64,000 nucleotides of DNA from Mixophyes australis (taxonomy: Eukaryota; Chordata; Amphibia; Anura; Limnodynastidae). The stretch covers positions 397,112,117 through 397,176,116 of the forward strand of contig JAVHZZ010000001.1 in the NCBI GenBank assembly GCA_036250195.1, read 5' to 3'. Numbering within the stretch: position 1 is the stretch's first letter; every line of letters starts with the position of its first letter. A program made the translations under genes and the position numbers. Positions 33,630-44,538 of the stretch are shown in pieces. The notes below the pieces were generated by a model. The model saw nothing but the letters and a program-made list of their open reading frames with translations. It made no database searches and was not told where the DNA came from.

Positions 33630-34226
33630 ATGGATGAACTCTTGAAGGCCTCAGCTTTTGAGAGACGCAAAAAGACTTAAGTGGCCGCCAGGAATTTGGG
33701 CGGAAAAACTGGCACCATATTTGAGTGGTGAAGCTCAGTGGGCTTATGTTGATTTGTCTGATGAGCAGACTGCTGCTTATAAGCAAGTAAAGGCTGAGAG
33801 TTTGGCCCGAATACATGTGACAGGACCGGGAAGCGCTCAGCACTACCATGACTGGCATAATCTCGCAGGTAAAGTGGTTCACTCACAGCTGGCTGAATTC
33901 TTTAAAGTGATAAAGAGTTGGTTTCATCCAAATATTCACCTGGCTGTATGGTGGAGATACTGGCAATTGACCACTGTGTCCATGGGCCTGTTTGGAGCTT
34001 ACAGAGATAAGTGCTATGAGTGGATCTGCAGTCTTATGAGCTTGCCATGGCGATAGACCATTATTCAGTACTGCATTGATTGTCTAAGGCTCCAGAGGGG
34101 AATCTATAGCTATTGCTCAAGCAAAAGTGGGCACCACGGCTGGCGGAGCCAGTAAGAAAAGTTTCTCCATCTGTCTGTTTTGAATGTGTCAAACCTGGGC
34201 ATTTCCGTACTGAATGTCCAAAGTAA
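33630..34226 (+). pseudogene. Gmr1-like gag with SCAN-like domain and zinc knuckle
   Basis: An ATG at 33630 opens a short frame (MDELLKASAFERRK) that shifts into 33658-34056, which reads WPPGIWAEKLAPYLSGEAQ, then AYVDLSDEQTAAYKQVK and ALARIHVT-like sequence: the helical pattern of SCAN domains, which are thought to derive from Gmr1-type gag. After another break, 34176-34226 encodes CFECVKPGHFRTECPK, a C-x2-C-x4-H-x4-C knuckle, followed by TAA. The order capsid then knuckle is normal for retroelement gag. Confidence 0.82.
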
Positions 34227-34235
34227 AAGGAACCA

Positions 34236-34571
34236 ATGAATTGTTCTATTGCTTGGCTGGAATCAGCCTTTCCTAGCTGCTGCACAATGTCCCCCTCCAC
34301 AGGGAATCAGTCACTATTTCGAGTTACTGCCCTGGGGAATCAGCGTGCTACTTTGTCCCTAGTGGACTCAGGAAGCGAGATGACATTGGTCTCCAGTTCT
34401 GTGGTTCCAAAAGAGTTGTCTGCAAGGTTATCTAAGGAGAAGGTGCTGTGCATTCATGGAACTACTAAGGCATACAGGCAGACTCTCCTTCCAATTACCA
34501 TAAAAGGCCAAACCGTTGAGGTAGTGGCTACCATAGCCCAAAAACTATTGTACCCCCTTATCCTGGGGTGA
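34236..34571 (+). pseudogene. Gypsy aspartic protease
   Basis: Encodes SLVDSGSEMTLVSS, the catalytic DSG box, and ends YPLILG, the usual start of the GRDF-like motif closing Gypsy proteases. The frame stops at 34571 right after that point. It follows the gag knuckle by about 10 bases. Confidence 0.85.
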
Positions 34572-34842
34572 GACTTTCCCCTGTTACAGTAGGATCTTAG
34601 TGACTGGATCCGGCAGGATGTCAGCAACTGATATACCGGCGGAAAGTCCAATTTTAAAGGAACCTGTCCAACACTCACTGGGCCTGGGAAAAGAAACCAC
34701 AGATCTTTTGTTCAAGGATTCTGAATCCAGGTTCATGACCGCTACTCGTCCCAAGTCTTGTCCAAGGAAACAAAAGGAAAAATTGAGCCAATCATTTGCC
34801 AGTGACACGGTCATGAAGACTGTGGGGTTACCAGCGGGAACT

Positions 34843-34880
34843 GAGGACTGGTCCCCAATTTAAATTGGGGACCAGTCCTC
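34843..34880. repeat. Perfect 38-bp palindrome
   Basis: Two 19-base halves (GAGGACTGGTCCCCAATTT and its exact complement) meet with no spacer. It lies between the protease and integrase pieces and ends the open frame there. Confidence 0.95.
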
Positions 34881-34949
34881 CTTTCATTACAGTATTGTGC
34901 TAGGGATCAGGGTAATGACGTTACCCTAAAATATACATTTAAATCTGTT

Positions 34950-35156
34950 GTGGAAGTTAATGATGTGGTGGCTGAAGGTGTACCTTATTTCTTTATTAAA
35001 GGGGATTTGTTGTATCGGGTGCGGGTTGTTCAGGGAAGAAAAGTTGAACTACTGTTAATACGTGTACCTGTGGTACCTTTAGTTTTGAAAGGCATACACG
35101 CACATTTGGGGGAGGATAAGACTTGGGAAAAAGGACTACTACGCTTTTACTGGTGA
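34950..35156 (+). pseudogene. Gypsy integrase N-terminal region
   Basis: Reads YFFIKGDLLYRVRVVQGRK, then GIHAHLGEDKTWEKGLLRFYW, the region leading into and including the two histidine positions of the HHCC finger of Gypsy/Gmr1 integrase (one of the usual histidine residues appears altered). The cysteines and DDE core are missing because the element is cut off. Confidence 0.75.
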
Positions 35157-35275
35157 GGAATACACATGGCAGTAAAAAGGTATTGCTTACCTCTCTGAAA
35201 CCTGATCATAGGGCCCCTCCGAAACCTAATTATAGGGCCTCAATCTTGTATATAAAGATGAGACAAATAGGAGCA

Positions 35276-35404
35276 TCCCAAGGAAACCCACACAAACACA
35301 GTGAAAGCAAACAAACTCCACACAGATAAGGCCATGGTCGGGAATCAAACTCATAACCCCGGTGCTGTGAGGCAGAAGTGCTAACCACTAAGCCATCCTG
35401 ACCC
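35276..35404 (-). mobile_element. SINE, tRNA-derived head only
   Basis: The minus strand reads GGTCAGGATGGCTTAGTGG, GTTAGCACTTCTGCCTC and GGGGTTATGAGTTTGATTCC, i.e. A and B boxes of the pol III promoter, then TGTGTGGAGTTTGTTTG. The L2-like tail is absent. Same family as 25591-25915. Confidence 0.85.
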
Positions 35405-37862
35405 ATTATACAGACCACAAAAGATACATCTCCTGACAGACATATGTGTGAACATGCCCTTCCTGAATTCGGCCTACTTTAGACCACCCCTTCCCTCTCC
35501 AGTCGCAAGAAGGCACAAGTGTCAATACGCAATGCAAATTTTCGTAATTTAAGCAATGCAAACTGGCAACAACTCAGCATCAAGACAAGAATGAATAAAA
35601 GAAAGTGAGCAAGAACCCACATAGACTCTCCAAAACCCCTCCATTCTCTTCCTACTTTCCCTGCGTGTAAGGAAGCCAGTGAGGCTACTGTGACAATGCC
35701 TCAGCTGTGAGGGGAGGGGCATGGAAGACACAGGAAAGGAAAGGACATAGGCAAAGGAGGAAGGAGGAGGAGTCACTGTACCATATGTTATACTGTTCCA
35801 TAATAATAATAATAATAATAATAATGGGGTATTTCCTGGCATTACTAGTATGTATCATTGCATATATAATATATTATAATTTCTTGGTAGGTAAATGTAA
35901 TTAATGATTCTGCTGTAGTGATGAATCTGACAGAGACATTTGGACTCGCATAACACAACAATGTGCTTGCTGACTCACTTAAGCGTGTGAAAGTCTAACT
36001 TCCAATCCACAGATGTCTTTGATGTGTTAATTTTCCTTCTGTTATTTGGTATGTCGATCACTAGCAAAGTCCGGTCTTTTCAACCCTAGAGTATTTCTGA
36101 TACTGCTCAATACTGGCTATTTGAAAGCTGTCATGCTTAAAGTGTTCCTGTGCCAAGAATTCACTCAAGACCTGAATGTTCATTTTTTATTTTATATATT
36201 TATATTTACTCAAAAATGTAAAACTCCCTAAACACAATTTGAAAATGCCATCTGAATGTTAATTGCCTATTTCACATTTTACACAAGTAATAACCAGCTA
36301 AATTTTATCAGGTCTGCAACAATTTATTTTGGGTGCCTGCTGAATAGCATTTTGAGTCATTTTGACACCTGAAAATCGCTATATATAAATATAAATGTAA
36401 CCCACCCAGGAATGGATATACCCAAGGACAGGCATTACTGAACAATGAGGGAAACACATCCATAAAATGTGAGTCTGTGAAGGTCACAAGAAATGGAGGC
36501 ACAACAAACAAGAATGTGATGAGTTTAACGGGACATACCTCCCAGCAATAGGAAAAAGGGAAAAGTGCCAAGGCAGAGTCTCTGCACACCGGAAGGGGGC
36601 TGTGTTCACAATGCCCAGTGGGTGTGTCTTTTGTGAGAAATGGCTGTGCTTGCCCAAGTCATACCAAAACACCCACATTTACCAGATCGCCGCTAGCCAC
36701 CCCCACTCACACCAAATCACTTCTAGTCACCCCCAAAATAATTAATGCAGTTTAGTGCCCAGCTTCACGCTCAGAGAAAAATATCCAGGTTTGCGCACTG
36801 CATAATACCTAGTTCTGTGGTCAGCAAGAAGCAGAGAAATGTTATTACATTTTTGTACGTGGCAATATTGGCAGATATGCGAATAGCAAAATTTCTAATG
36901 GTTACTCACTGACCAAAGACTACTTCTCCTACCATGTGTCAGGTCCGAGTGACAGATTAAAGTGCTGCACCAGCAGTACTGTGGACAGTGCCACACATCA
37001 TGTGAAGTGACAAGAGTGATGCTGCCTTCTAATTAGTAACCAGTGGTGCCCAATTGTTGGGCAGCAACACTTTTCCTTCAATTAATGTGAACTTGGAGTA
37101 ACAGAGCTGACAATCAGCTTAGGGGACAGCTCAGCACTTAGTCACAACAACCTACCCCCACCTGTCTACACTAGAAATCAGCTTTTCCAGTACATTGCTA
37201 TCATCGAAAATAAAATTAATAGTGTCCTGAAAAGATACCATGGAGATCTATGTTGTATATTGAAACGATAAAATGAATATAGGTGCAAATAGTGAGCAAG
37301 TTTTATACCTGGTTTGAATATCGCTTCTGTGTCTCTTGACCTTAATGTCAGATGGTATTATACTGCCTGTACGGGTTTCTCACTTTATCATAGGTAAATG
37401 ATGGTTTGTCCCATGCTGGACACATGCTCCTTGGACACTATGGATTCCAGTTTCACCTGGCAAGCAGCCTTCACTTCAGATACTTCACTTTGACTAACAG
37501 CACAGGCTTTTCTTTGTGTCTGAAACCCTTTATGTTCCACAGTTATGGGCAGAAATCACAGCAACACTGCTGTTTCAGATCCCCAGGATAGCAACTGGTG
37601 CAAAGATTTTGCTGGATATTTTAATATATAATTGCCCCACTTCTCTGTCCTTCTGAGTCTCCTGCTCTAAAGAACTCTGAACAATTATTAACTGAGCTCT
37701 CTTTAATCCCAATCTAGTTAGTGGCAACACTTTTAAACAGCCCATGTTTTCACTGTAGATCCACTGACATATCACAAAACCCAGTGACCAGTGTGTTGTT
37801 TGTTAGGTACAAGGAGTCTTTTGAGTCTCCTTTGGTGGAAGAACATTATCCGCACCCCTACA
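35405..37862. other. No gene seen; AAT microsatellite at 35802-35825
   Basis: About 2.4 kb, mostly AT-rich. GGACATACCTCCCAGCA near 36532 resembles the end of a small frog repeat, but its partner end was not found. Confidence 0.5.
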
Positions 37863-38146
37863 ATCTACAACATACTTGCCAACATTTTCGTTTGGGCTGC
37901 CGGGTGGAGGTGGGCGTGCATGGGGCGGGGCACCGTAAATCATGTCATTTTGCCACCGCCCCTGTGACGTAATGATGCAAAACGCATCATTTTACAGCGG
38001 GGGCGGTTTGAACCGAATTCTGCTCACTTCACTAGGAAGTGGGCAGATCAGGGAGATTGCCACACTCTCCCGGGAGTCCGGGAGACTCACGCGAAATGCG
38101 AGAGTCTCCCGGACATTCCGGGAGAGTTGGCAAGTATGATCTACAA
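37863..38146. mobile_element. hAT MITE copy A (268 bp), ATCTACAA duplication
   Basis: Runs 37871-38138 from CATACTTGCCAAC to GTTGGCAAGTATG, exact 13-bp inverted ends, with ATCTACAA on both sides. The GC-rich interior has inverted GAGTCTCCCGGACATTCCGGG-like blocks next to the right end. Copies B (42989) and C (55915) share the ends. Confidence 0.92.
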
Positions 38147-39892
38147 AGCAAGACTCAAGTAGAGGTACTACACTGAGAGAAGTGAGAAGGCCTATACACA
38201 CACACACACACTACATCCCTTAGGGTGCCGAATTGAATGGGTGCTTAAATAAAGTGCACCCAAGGATTACTGCAAAATGCCTTTGTTTTAAACAGATGCA
38301 TCTTGATGGTCCACCCAGCGCACATTAATGTGCACGCCTCCTCTCTGCATTTAGGAGCAGCCTCCTCAAAGTACAAATGTGTCTTGATGTAAAGAGGTGG
38401 AAACATCTTTAGGAGACGTACTGCACAAAAGTCTATGTAGCCCCAACTGCTTACCTGGCAGGAGGAGCTGATGTGCCAGGACTGACATTCAGAACAAGAG
38501 AGAAGGGTTTTCCAGGGCAGAACTGGCTGAACCCAGACTGCAAAGATTACATCCCCCAACATACTGTGTGCTGGGGAAGGAAATGAAAGGGAAACCTGCC
38601 CCCAGGGTTTCCAGTAGCACCGGAGCAGAGACAGGATGAGCAGACACAGGAGAGCTGGAGGGCAGTGTAGTGTGGTAATAGAGAAGAGCTGCGTGACAGT
38701 ACTTTTATTGCCTATGCTAATTGTTTATTGATTGCATTCATTGATAACATGTTGTGTGTTGAATTGTTATTGTACTCTTACCTTGATTTCAATCGAATTG
38801 TTTATTTTCTGTCCCACCCTAGAAATAAGGGAGATAGTGTTATTTCTCCTTGATATTTTGCTAAAGCCCACTAACACCATCCCTTTTTTTTATGCACCAA
38901 TAAATATGCCATGTGGCATTGCCTCCAACCAGGTGTGTGTTTCCCTTATTAAGGTATTGTCCATGTGTCGGATGTGGAACACACGCATGTACGTATGCAC
39001 GCACGTACACACACACACACATAAACCTGTCATCAAAGTACAAACTTCTGCCCCTTTAGTACAACCACTCTTAATGGAACAAACTTCCATTTCTCTCCTA
39101 AAACACTGCTCAGCGTATCCTTATTTATGGCTTGAATATCACGGATATTCTTGTAGGAGGAAATGCATCATTTTATTTTCTCATATCTCACAATCTCCGT
39201 TCCAACTTCAATTCTTGCCAGCTTATCCTTAGCTTACATGTAATAGAGATTTAGCAAGGTGTGAATTTGCTTCTTGTCTGGAAACATTAATAAGGCGCTG
39301 AGATGTAACATATTGATTTAGTTAAGCAGATGTCATATTACTGGATTCAGATGTGTGTAATAAAGAAGTGGATGTGTGCACAGTAAAAGCTGACCAATTT
39401 GCATGCTGTCTCTATGTGGTGATTCTGAGTGCTCCCTGACTGATTATTGCACTGTCTGCTGACAGAAAGGAGGGTTCTCTGTTCCCTTATTTTTTTCTTT
39501 TCTGCTATATAATGATATATTTCCCCAAGCTGAACAAATGGTTTTCTCTAGTTTAAGACAATTGTGGGTAGTGATGCGAGACATGTATGATGAAACTAGG
39601 CAGGTCTGGGACTCTTCAGCAGAAAAGAGCCAAAGCGAATGATACACAATACAACATAGGCTATTCTGCATGGTATAATTTAATGGAGGATAAAAGAAAA
39701 GCAATGAGACTTCCATTTCTCATGGACACTAGTGTAAAAGTTTCTATGATGCCCTTTAACATGATCTGAGCAACATATTATATTCAGTGTTCATCTGTTG
39801 CTCATCTGAAATGTCATCGATTTTGAAGTGTGCAGGAAAAAAAACCAGGCTGTAGTTGACCATCAGTATGTTCCCAGCAGTGCACATTGGGC
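38147..39892. other. No gene seen
   Basis: AT-rich with short CA runs at about 38197-38210 and 39003-39020. Frames here do not resemble proteins. Confidence 0.5.
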
Positions 39893-40120
39893 CTGATTCA
39901 TTAAGGAACGTATATGACAATAAATGCCGTATTTTGTGTTAAATTGCACTATGCATACCCAGAATCTAACTATATGCCAGTTAATGCAAGTGTATGCAAT
40001 TCATCTTCAAGTGCAATGGACCCTTACAACAGCCTACGATTTCATGGGTGGAACGGAGAAGGGAAGGGGTGTATGCACCTTGTCAATTTAAAGTAAGGAT
40101 GTGTCAAGCTTGAGCACATT
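39893..40120. repeat. Interspersed repeat, left half (right half at 42794-42900)
   Basis: Starts CCTGATTCATTAAGGAACG and contains GCAAGTGTATGCAATTCATC, which recurs at 57948-57970. The matching right half (TTTTTCAGCTACAGGTCAGG) resumes only at 42836, after the L2 insertion. Likely a non-autonomous DNA element with CCTGATTCATTAA ends. Confidence 0.75.
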
Positions 40121-40451
40121 ATTATTATTATTATTATTATCATTTATTTGTTTGGTTTCCGCAGCGCCGTACATAATACAAACAGGAGACCATACAGGGT
40201 GACATAGTACAGAGCAATAAACACAAAGTACCAATACTTCAGAACTCTGGGCAGACATATGAGCGAAGATGGAGTAGAAGAACAGGTATGGAGACAGGAG
40301 GGGAGAGGGGCCCTGCTCATACGAGCTCACATCCTAAGGGAGGGTGGACAAACAGGCACAGGAGGGAGCCATTAAAGTAAGGGAGAGAAAGGCGGGGCTG
40401 GTGGAGAGAGGGGAGAACGAGAGAAGGATGTTTGCGAAGGTGCAACAAGGT

Positions 40452-42444
40452 AAGGGTGTCACTCACCGGACCGTGAGTGCCTCTTCCCGGACATTTAGGA
40501 ACCGTGGCCGTCCTCCATCCTGAGGGTCTGCGCATGCACAGCCCTTTCCTATACTTCAGTGTATATCCCTTTAACTCAATTGGCAGATCAGGCAACACTC
40601 CCTATATTAAGCACCTGTGGTCAACACCACGTTGCCTGATCTTGGAGTCTCATTCCCCATGAGTCTCTGAAGGTGTTCCTGTATTCCTCGTGTATTCAGC
40701 GCTGCTGATTCCTGTGGTTTCCAAACCACTTCTATCTCTGTGGTTCCCATACCACTTCTACCATCAACTGTATCAGCGTGACTGTTTGCTGATTCCTATC
40801 CGCTGCCTCCGTGCACTACAGTCTTCTAAACCACTTCACCGCTATTATACATCGTTGTGACTGTTTGCTGATTCCTATCCGCTGCCTCCGTGCACTACAG
40901 TCTTCTAAACCACTTCAACGCTATTATATATCATTGTGACTGTTTGCTGATTCCTATCCGCTGCCTCCGTGCACTCCAGCCTTTACTTCACATCCACTCA
41001 CCTGTTCATCATCAAGTTCCTGAGCTGATTCCTATCCGCTGCCTCCGTGCACTACAGTCTCCAGCTTGCAACTCGCCTGTGTTCATCATCGTGACTGTTA
41101 GCTGATTCCTATCCGCTGCCTCCGTGCACTGCAGTCTCCAGCTTGCAACTCGCCTGGGTTCATCATCGTGACTGTTAGCTGATTCCTATCCGCTGCCCCT
41201 GTGCATTGCCGCCTCATCTCAGCTCTCCTGTGTTTCCAGTCTACTGCTCACATTGCCATCCGCTACACTTCTGGATCTACAGCTCCTGGTCTACTCTGCC
41301 ATCCCGTGTTCCATCACTGTGGGTCCTGTTGGTTGCCCCTGGTTACCTCCGTGGGCCGCAGAGTCCTGTTGCTGCTGTCAGCGCTATCGTCCATCTCCTG
41401 CTGATCCGCTCTCCACGCCTTCACGTGTCCCGCTGGTCTCTACCCTCCTGTCAGCATTGGATTCGTATCTTAACAACTACTCCTCTGCTGGATCATCTCC
41501 ATTCTCCTGGGTCCTCTATGAGTCCAGTTCCACGTGTTACTGATTCCTGTGGATTCGTGTCCCTGTTGGTCTACTTACCTGTGCGCTGCACCTACTAGAC
41601 CGCTGCCTCATCCATCCAGGGACTTCTCATCCAGTCGGCCTCCTGCCGCTCAGGTATCGCTGCACTCCTATCTGACTGCCTGCTTCTGAACCACGGTATG
41701 CATGCTTCTCATTGACTGTGCTGGTGTATTGCATATCTTGCTGGACTGTGTTTGGTTCTCTCTGGAGTCTGCTATCCGCTGAGTCTTTTGCCATCATTGA
41801 CTGTGTTAGCTTGTGCTGGACGACTTCAAGAGACTTTCTAGATTTGCAGACCTGCTCAGTCATTTATATATATATATTGTGCATATTACTGTGGATCGTG
41901 TATAAGGTGCCTGTGTATATCCTGTGTTGCAGTCTCTCCCCGTGCACCTCCTCACATATATATTCAGTGGTACAACTTGCTGATGTCAGACCACTGATCC
42001 CTGTTTCCGGTATCACCTGTTCCATTATCCTCTCACATAGCAGTGGTACAACTTGCTACCGCAGACCACTGACTACCCGGATACCTCCACTTGGATTCCA
42101 TTCCTTCACTCAGACAGCGGTACAACTTGCTATCCGCAGACCGCTGACTCTCATCACCTCCTTGTTTCTGTTGGACATTCCTCCTCACTATAGCAGTGGT
42201 ACAACTTGCTATCGCAGACCACTGACTACCTTCACGTGCCCTTGTCCATACAGTTCCTTGTGTATTATTACCTCCATATTACCAGTGCTGCTAGTCATAG
42301 ACTTTCCTGAGCATCTCATCATCCATCATTTCATGTTCCGTGATCACCCAGCTACCAGAGTACCCTATTACCATCTACATTGCTCTGGTAAGCCTACCAT
42401 CTGGTGATCCCTGGGTAAAGACTCCTAGTGCCCGTGACAAAGGG
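40452..42444 (+). mobile_element. Large solo LTR (1983 bp) with AAGGG target duplication
   Basis: Runs from TGTCACTCACCGG at 40457 to CCCGTGACA at 42439, flanked by AAGGG at 40452-40456 and 42440-42444. Ends and 5-bp duplication fit Ty3/Gypsy LTRs. A TATA-like CCTATATTAAG at 40601-40611 implies a U3 of about 150 bp and R/U5 of about 1.8 kb, with a minisatellite (about 40780-41205) and four stem-loops (41965-42224). ORFs of 130-231 codons inside it carry no protein motif. Same family, opposite orientation, as 26214-27947. Confidence 0.9.
41965..42224 (+). repeat. Four repeated stem-loops in the solo LTR
   Basis: Units at 41965-41996, 42041-42071, 42115-42146 and 42194-42224. Arms are CAGTGGT with ACCACTG in three units and CAGCGGT with ACCGCTG in the third; the loop starts ACAACTTGCT. 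All four arms pair perfectly. The spacing is 74-79 bp. Confidence 0.9.
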
Positions 42445-42793
42445 TTAAGTGGGTTGTTGGTAGGCTTTGAGGAACAGGTGAGTTTTGAGTGCCCGTTTGA
42501 AGGAGCACAGACTGGGTGAGAGACGGATGGAGTGAGGGAGGTCGTTCCAGTGGAGGGGAGCAGCTCGGGAGAAGTCTTGGATTCTGGAGTGGGAAGACGT
42601 GATCAGAGTGGAGGAGAGGCGACGGTCATTGGCCGAGCGCAGGGAGCGGGCAGGGGTGTGAATGGTGAGGAGGTTGGAGATATAGGGGGCAGTAGACTGG
42701 GAGAGGGCTTTGTAAGTGGTGGTGAGGAGCTTGAAAATGATCCTGTAGGGGAAGGGGAGCCAGTGTAAGGCAAGGCAGAGAGGGGAGCACATT

Positions 42794-42900
42794 CAGCAGC
42801 GTCCAATTCAAGCTTTGGGCATCGCTGATGTACAGGTTTTTCAGCTACAGGTCAGGTGTAAGTACCAATTGATATTATGACGGCTGCATATGCATGCTAA
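42794..42900. repeat. Interspersed repeat, right half (left half at 39893)
   Basis: Continues the repeat interrupted at 40112. TTTTTCAGCTACAGGTCAGGTGTAAG-like sequence matches the copy at 58050-58092. Confidence 0.7.
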
Positions 42901-42980
42901 AACATGTTCAAGGCTGAGGATATATGGATATGATTAGCGTTCAGATGGCTAGGCATTATTTCTTCCTCAGACTGCTGCTT

Positions 42981-43272
42981 ATTTACCCCATACTTGATGG
43001 AGGGGAGATCTCCAAAGCTGCCGTGTCCTGGGGGTGTGGCCACGTGAATCGCATCATCCTGGCTCTGCCCCTCTGTCAAACTATGCCAATTTCAGCCTAT
43101 TACAGCTGGGAACATGGCCCGGATGACATAATTAGCCCCGTCCCAACCCACTTCATTTACAAAGTGGGACAGTTATGGGAGGTTGCCCTGCTCTCTCCGG
43201 TGCCCGGGAGAACTCTCAAAAATTTGGGAGTCTTCAGAACATTCTGAGAGAGTAGGCAACTATGATTTACCC
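42981..43272. mobile_element. hAT MITE copy B (276 bp), ATTTACCC duplication
   Basis: Runs 42989-43264, from CATACTTGATGG to GTAGGCAACTATG, with ATTTACCC at 42981-42988 and 43265-43272. The ends have diverged from copy A at a few bases. Confidence 0.88.
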
Positions 43273-43429
43273 ATTGAGGGAGGGATGCCCCCCTCCATTT
43301 TTAAAAAGTAAATAAAAATATATTGTGCAGATATGGTGCTGCCTCTAACACTCAAAATGATTAGTGTATGTGAGATAGGTGCCCTACTACAAATATTTAT
43401 ATTAAATAATAGTATATGTAACAGAAGTG

Positions 43430-44536
43430 GTTACTGGTCCTATGTTTATGAAGTCCATTTTATTCACCCCAGAATCAGGGGAAAGTAAAAGATTAACTTT
43501 TTTTGGACACCAGTCCATTAAGCTCAATCTATTTGGATCTCCTGCAATCCTTCTCTTATATTTGAAATTGGTCGAAATAAAGCAACCGCCAATCTGTTTC
43601 AATTGGGAAAAATCCCTCCTTACCCCATATTGCACTGCTATTTCTCCCTGGATCCACTGTTGTCCTTCATTTTAATTAACAGTCATAACCCTGGATACCC
43701 TTTCAGCTAAAAGTTTGTCTAACCCTTTCTTAAACATATCAATTGAATCTGCCATCACAAGCTTCCCTGGCAGTGAATTCCATATCTTGGCTGCCCTTAC
43801 TATAAAGAAGCCCTTCCTTTGCTGGTTGTGAAACTTTCCCTCTTCTAAGCTTAGGGGGTGACAATGTGTGCTGTGTACAGTTCTTGGCATACAAAAGTTC
43901 CCATGAAAGCTCTCTATATTGACCCTAAATGTATTTATACAAAGTAATCATATCCCCTCTTAGACACCTTTTTTCTAAAGTAAACATGCCTAAACTGGCT
44001 ATTTGTTTTTCCATAACATAATTACTCCATACTCTTTATCAACTTTGTCGTCCTTCTCTGAAACCTTTCTAGTTCCAAATTGTCATTTTTTTTGTTTTTT
44101 TTATGAAGTGGTGCCCAGATCTGTACTCCATATTCAAGATGAGATCTTACCAATGATTTATATAGTGGCAAAATAACTTCTTCTCTTGCATCTATGCCCC
44201 TTTTTATGCATGCCAATACTTTATTTGCCCTTGCAGCTGCTGCTTGACATTGAGCACTATTGCTAAGTCTACTGTCTATGAACACTCCCAAATCCTTTTC
44301 CATTATAGATTCCCCTAAATCTGTCCTATTTAATTTATAGATTGCTTGCTTGTTTTTGATCCCTAAGTGCATAACCGTACATTTAGCTATATTAAACTTC
44401 ATCATCCATTTGGCCCAATCCTCCAGTTTATTTAAGTCCCTCTGCAGAGAAACCTCATCTTCCTCTGAATTTATTATCTTACAGAGTTTAGTGTCATCTG
44501 CAAAAATGGAAACTTTGTTCTTTAAACCATCATAGC
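43430..44536 (-). mobile_element. CR1-type LINE, 3' part
   Basis: A 5'-truncated copy: ORF2 pieces at 44022-44530 and 43672-43890, then 3' UTR to about 43430. The right edge is where the LTR at 44539 begins. Confidence 0.88.
44022..44530 (-). pseudogene. CR1 reverse transcriptase, C-terminal half
   Basis: Starts at the palm with KVSIFADDTKL (catalytic FADD), then LNKLEDWAKWMMKFNIAKC, EKDLGVFIDSRLSNSAQCQ, LPLYKSLVRSHLEYGVQIW and LERFQRRTTKLIKSM, the ordered blocks of CR1 ORF2. The frame then shifts, and the remaining C-terminus appears at 43672-43890 (RAAKIWNSLPGKLV). Fingers and endonuclease are missing. The enzyme would reverse-transcribe LINE RNA at its target. Confidence 0.92.
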
Positions 44537-44538
44537 AA

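Larger units (their letters stand above)
33630..35156 (+). mobile_element. Gmr1-like Ty3/Gypsy retrotransposon, 5' half
   Basis: In order on the plus strand: a SCAN-like gag, a CCHC knuckle, a protease, and an integrase zinc-finger region with no RT before it. Gmr1-like elements are known to place integrase before RT, which fits. No LTR is visible. The right side is cut off near 35160-35276 by a SINE. All reading frames are broken. Confidence 0.75.
40112..42793 (-). mobile_element. 5'-truncated L2-type LINE, split by a solo LTR, with GAGCACATT duplication
   Basis: Two segments of one minus-strand LINE: 3' tail with ATT repeats at 40121-40456 and ORF2 C-terminus at 42440-42784. GAGCACATT is at 40112-40120 and 42785-42793. 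The ORF2 part (42445-42784) reads [27 protein letters not shown], and FSRAAPLHWNDLPHSIR, the conserved L2 C-terminus, close to the copy at 59031-60925. The insertion sits inside the older repeat at 39893/42794. Confidence 0.9.

Noticed and set aside
33295..33882. A 195-codon minus-strand frame
   Set aside because: It is antisense to the Gmr1-like gag region and runs through the poly-G tract as a proline run; a shadow frame.
38732..39232. A 166-codon plus-strand frame
   Set aside because: Contains a CA-repeat-derived histidine/threonine stretch, no recognisable domain, and AT-rich composition like the surrounding non-coding DNA.
41206..42407. Frames of 130 and 231 codons inside the solo LTR
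   Set aside because: They overlap LTR tandem repeats, lack any protein motif, and are not preserved in the other LTR copy.
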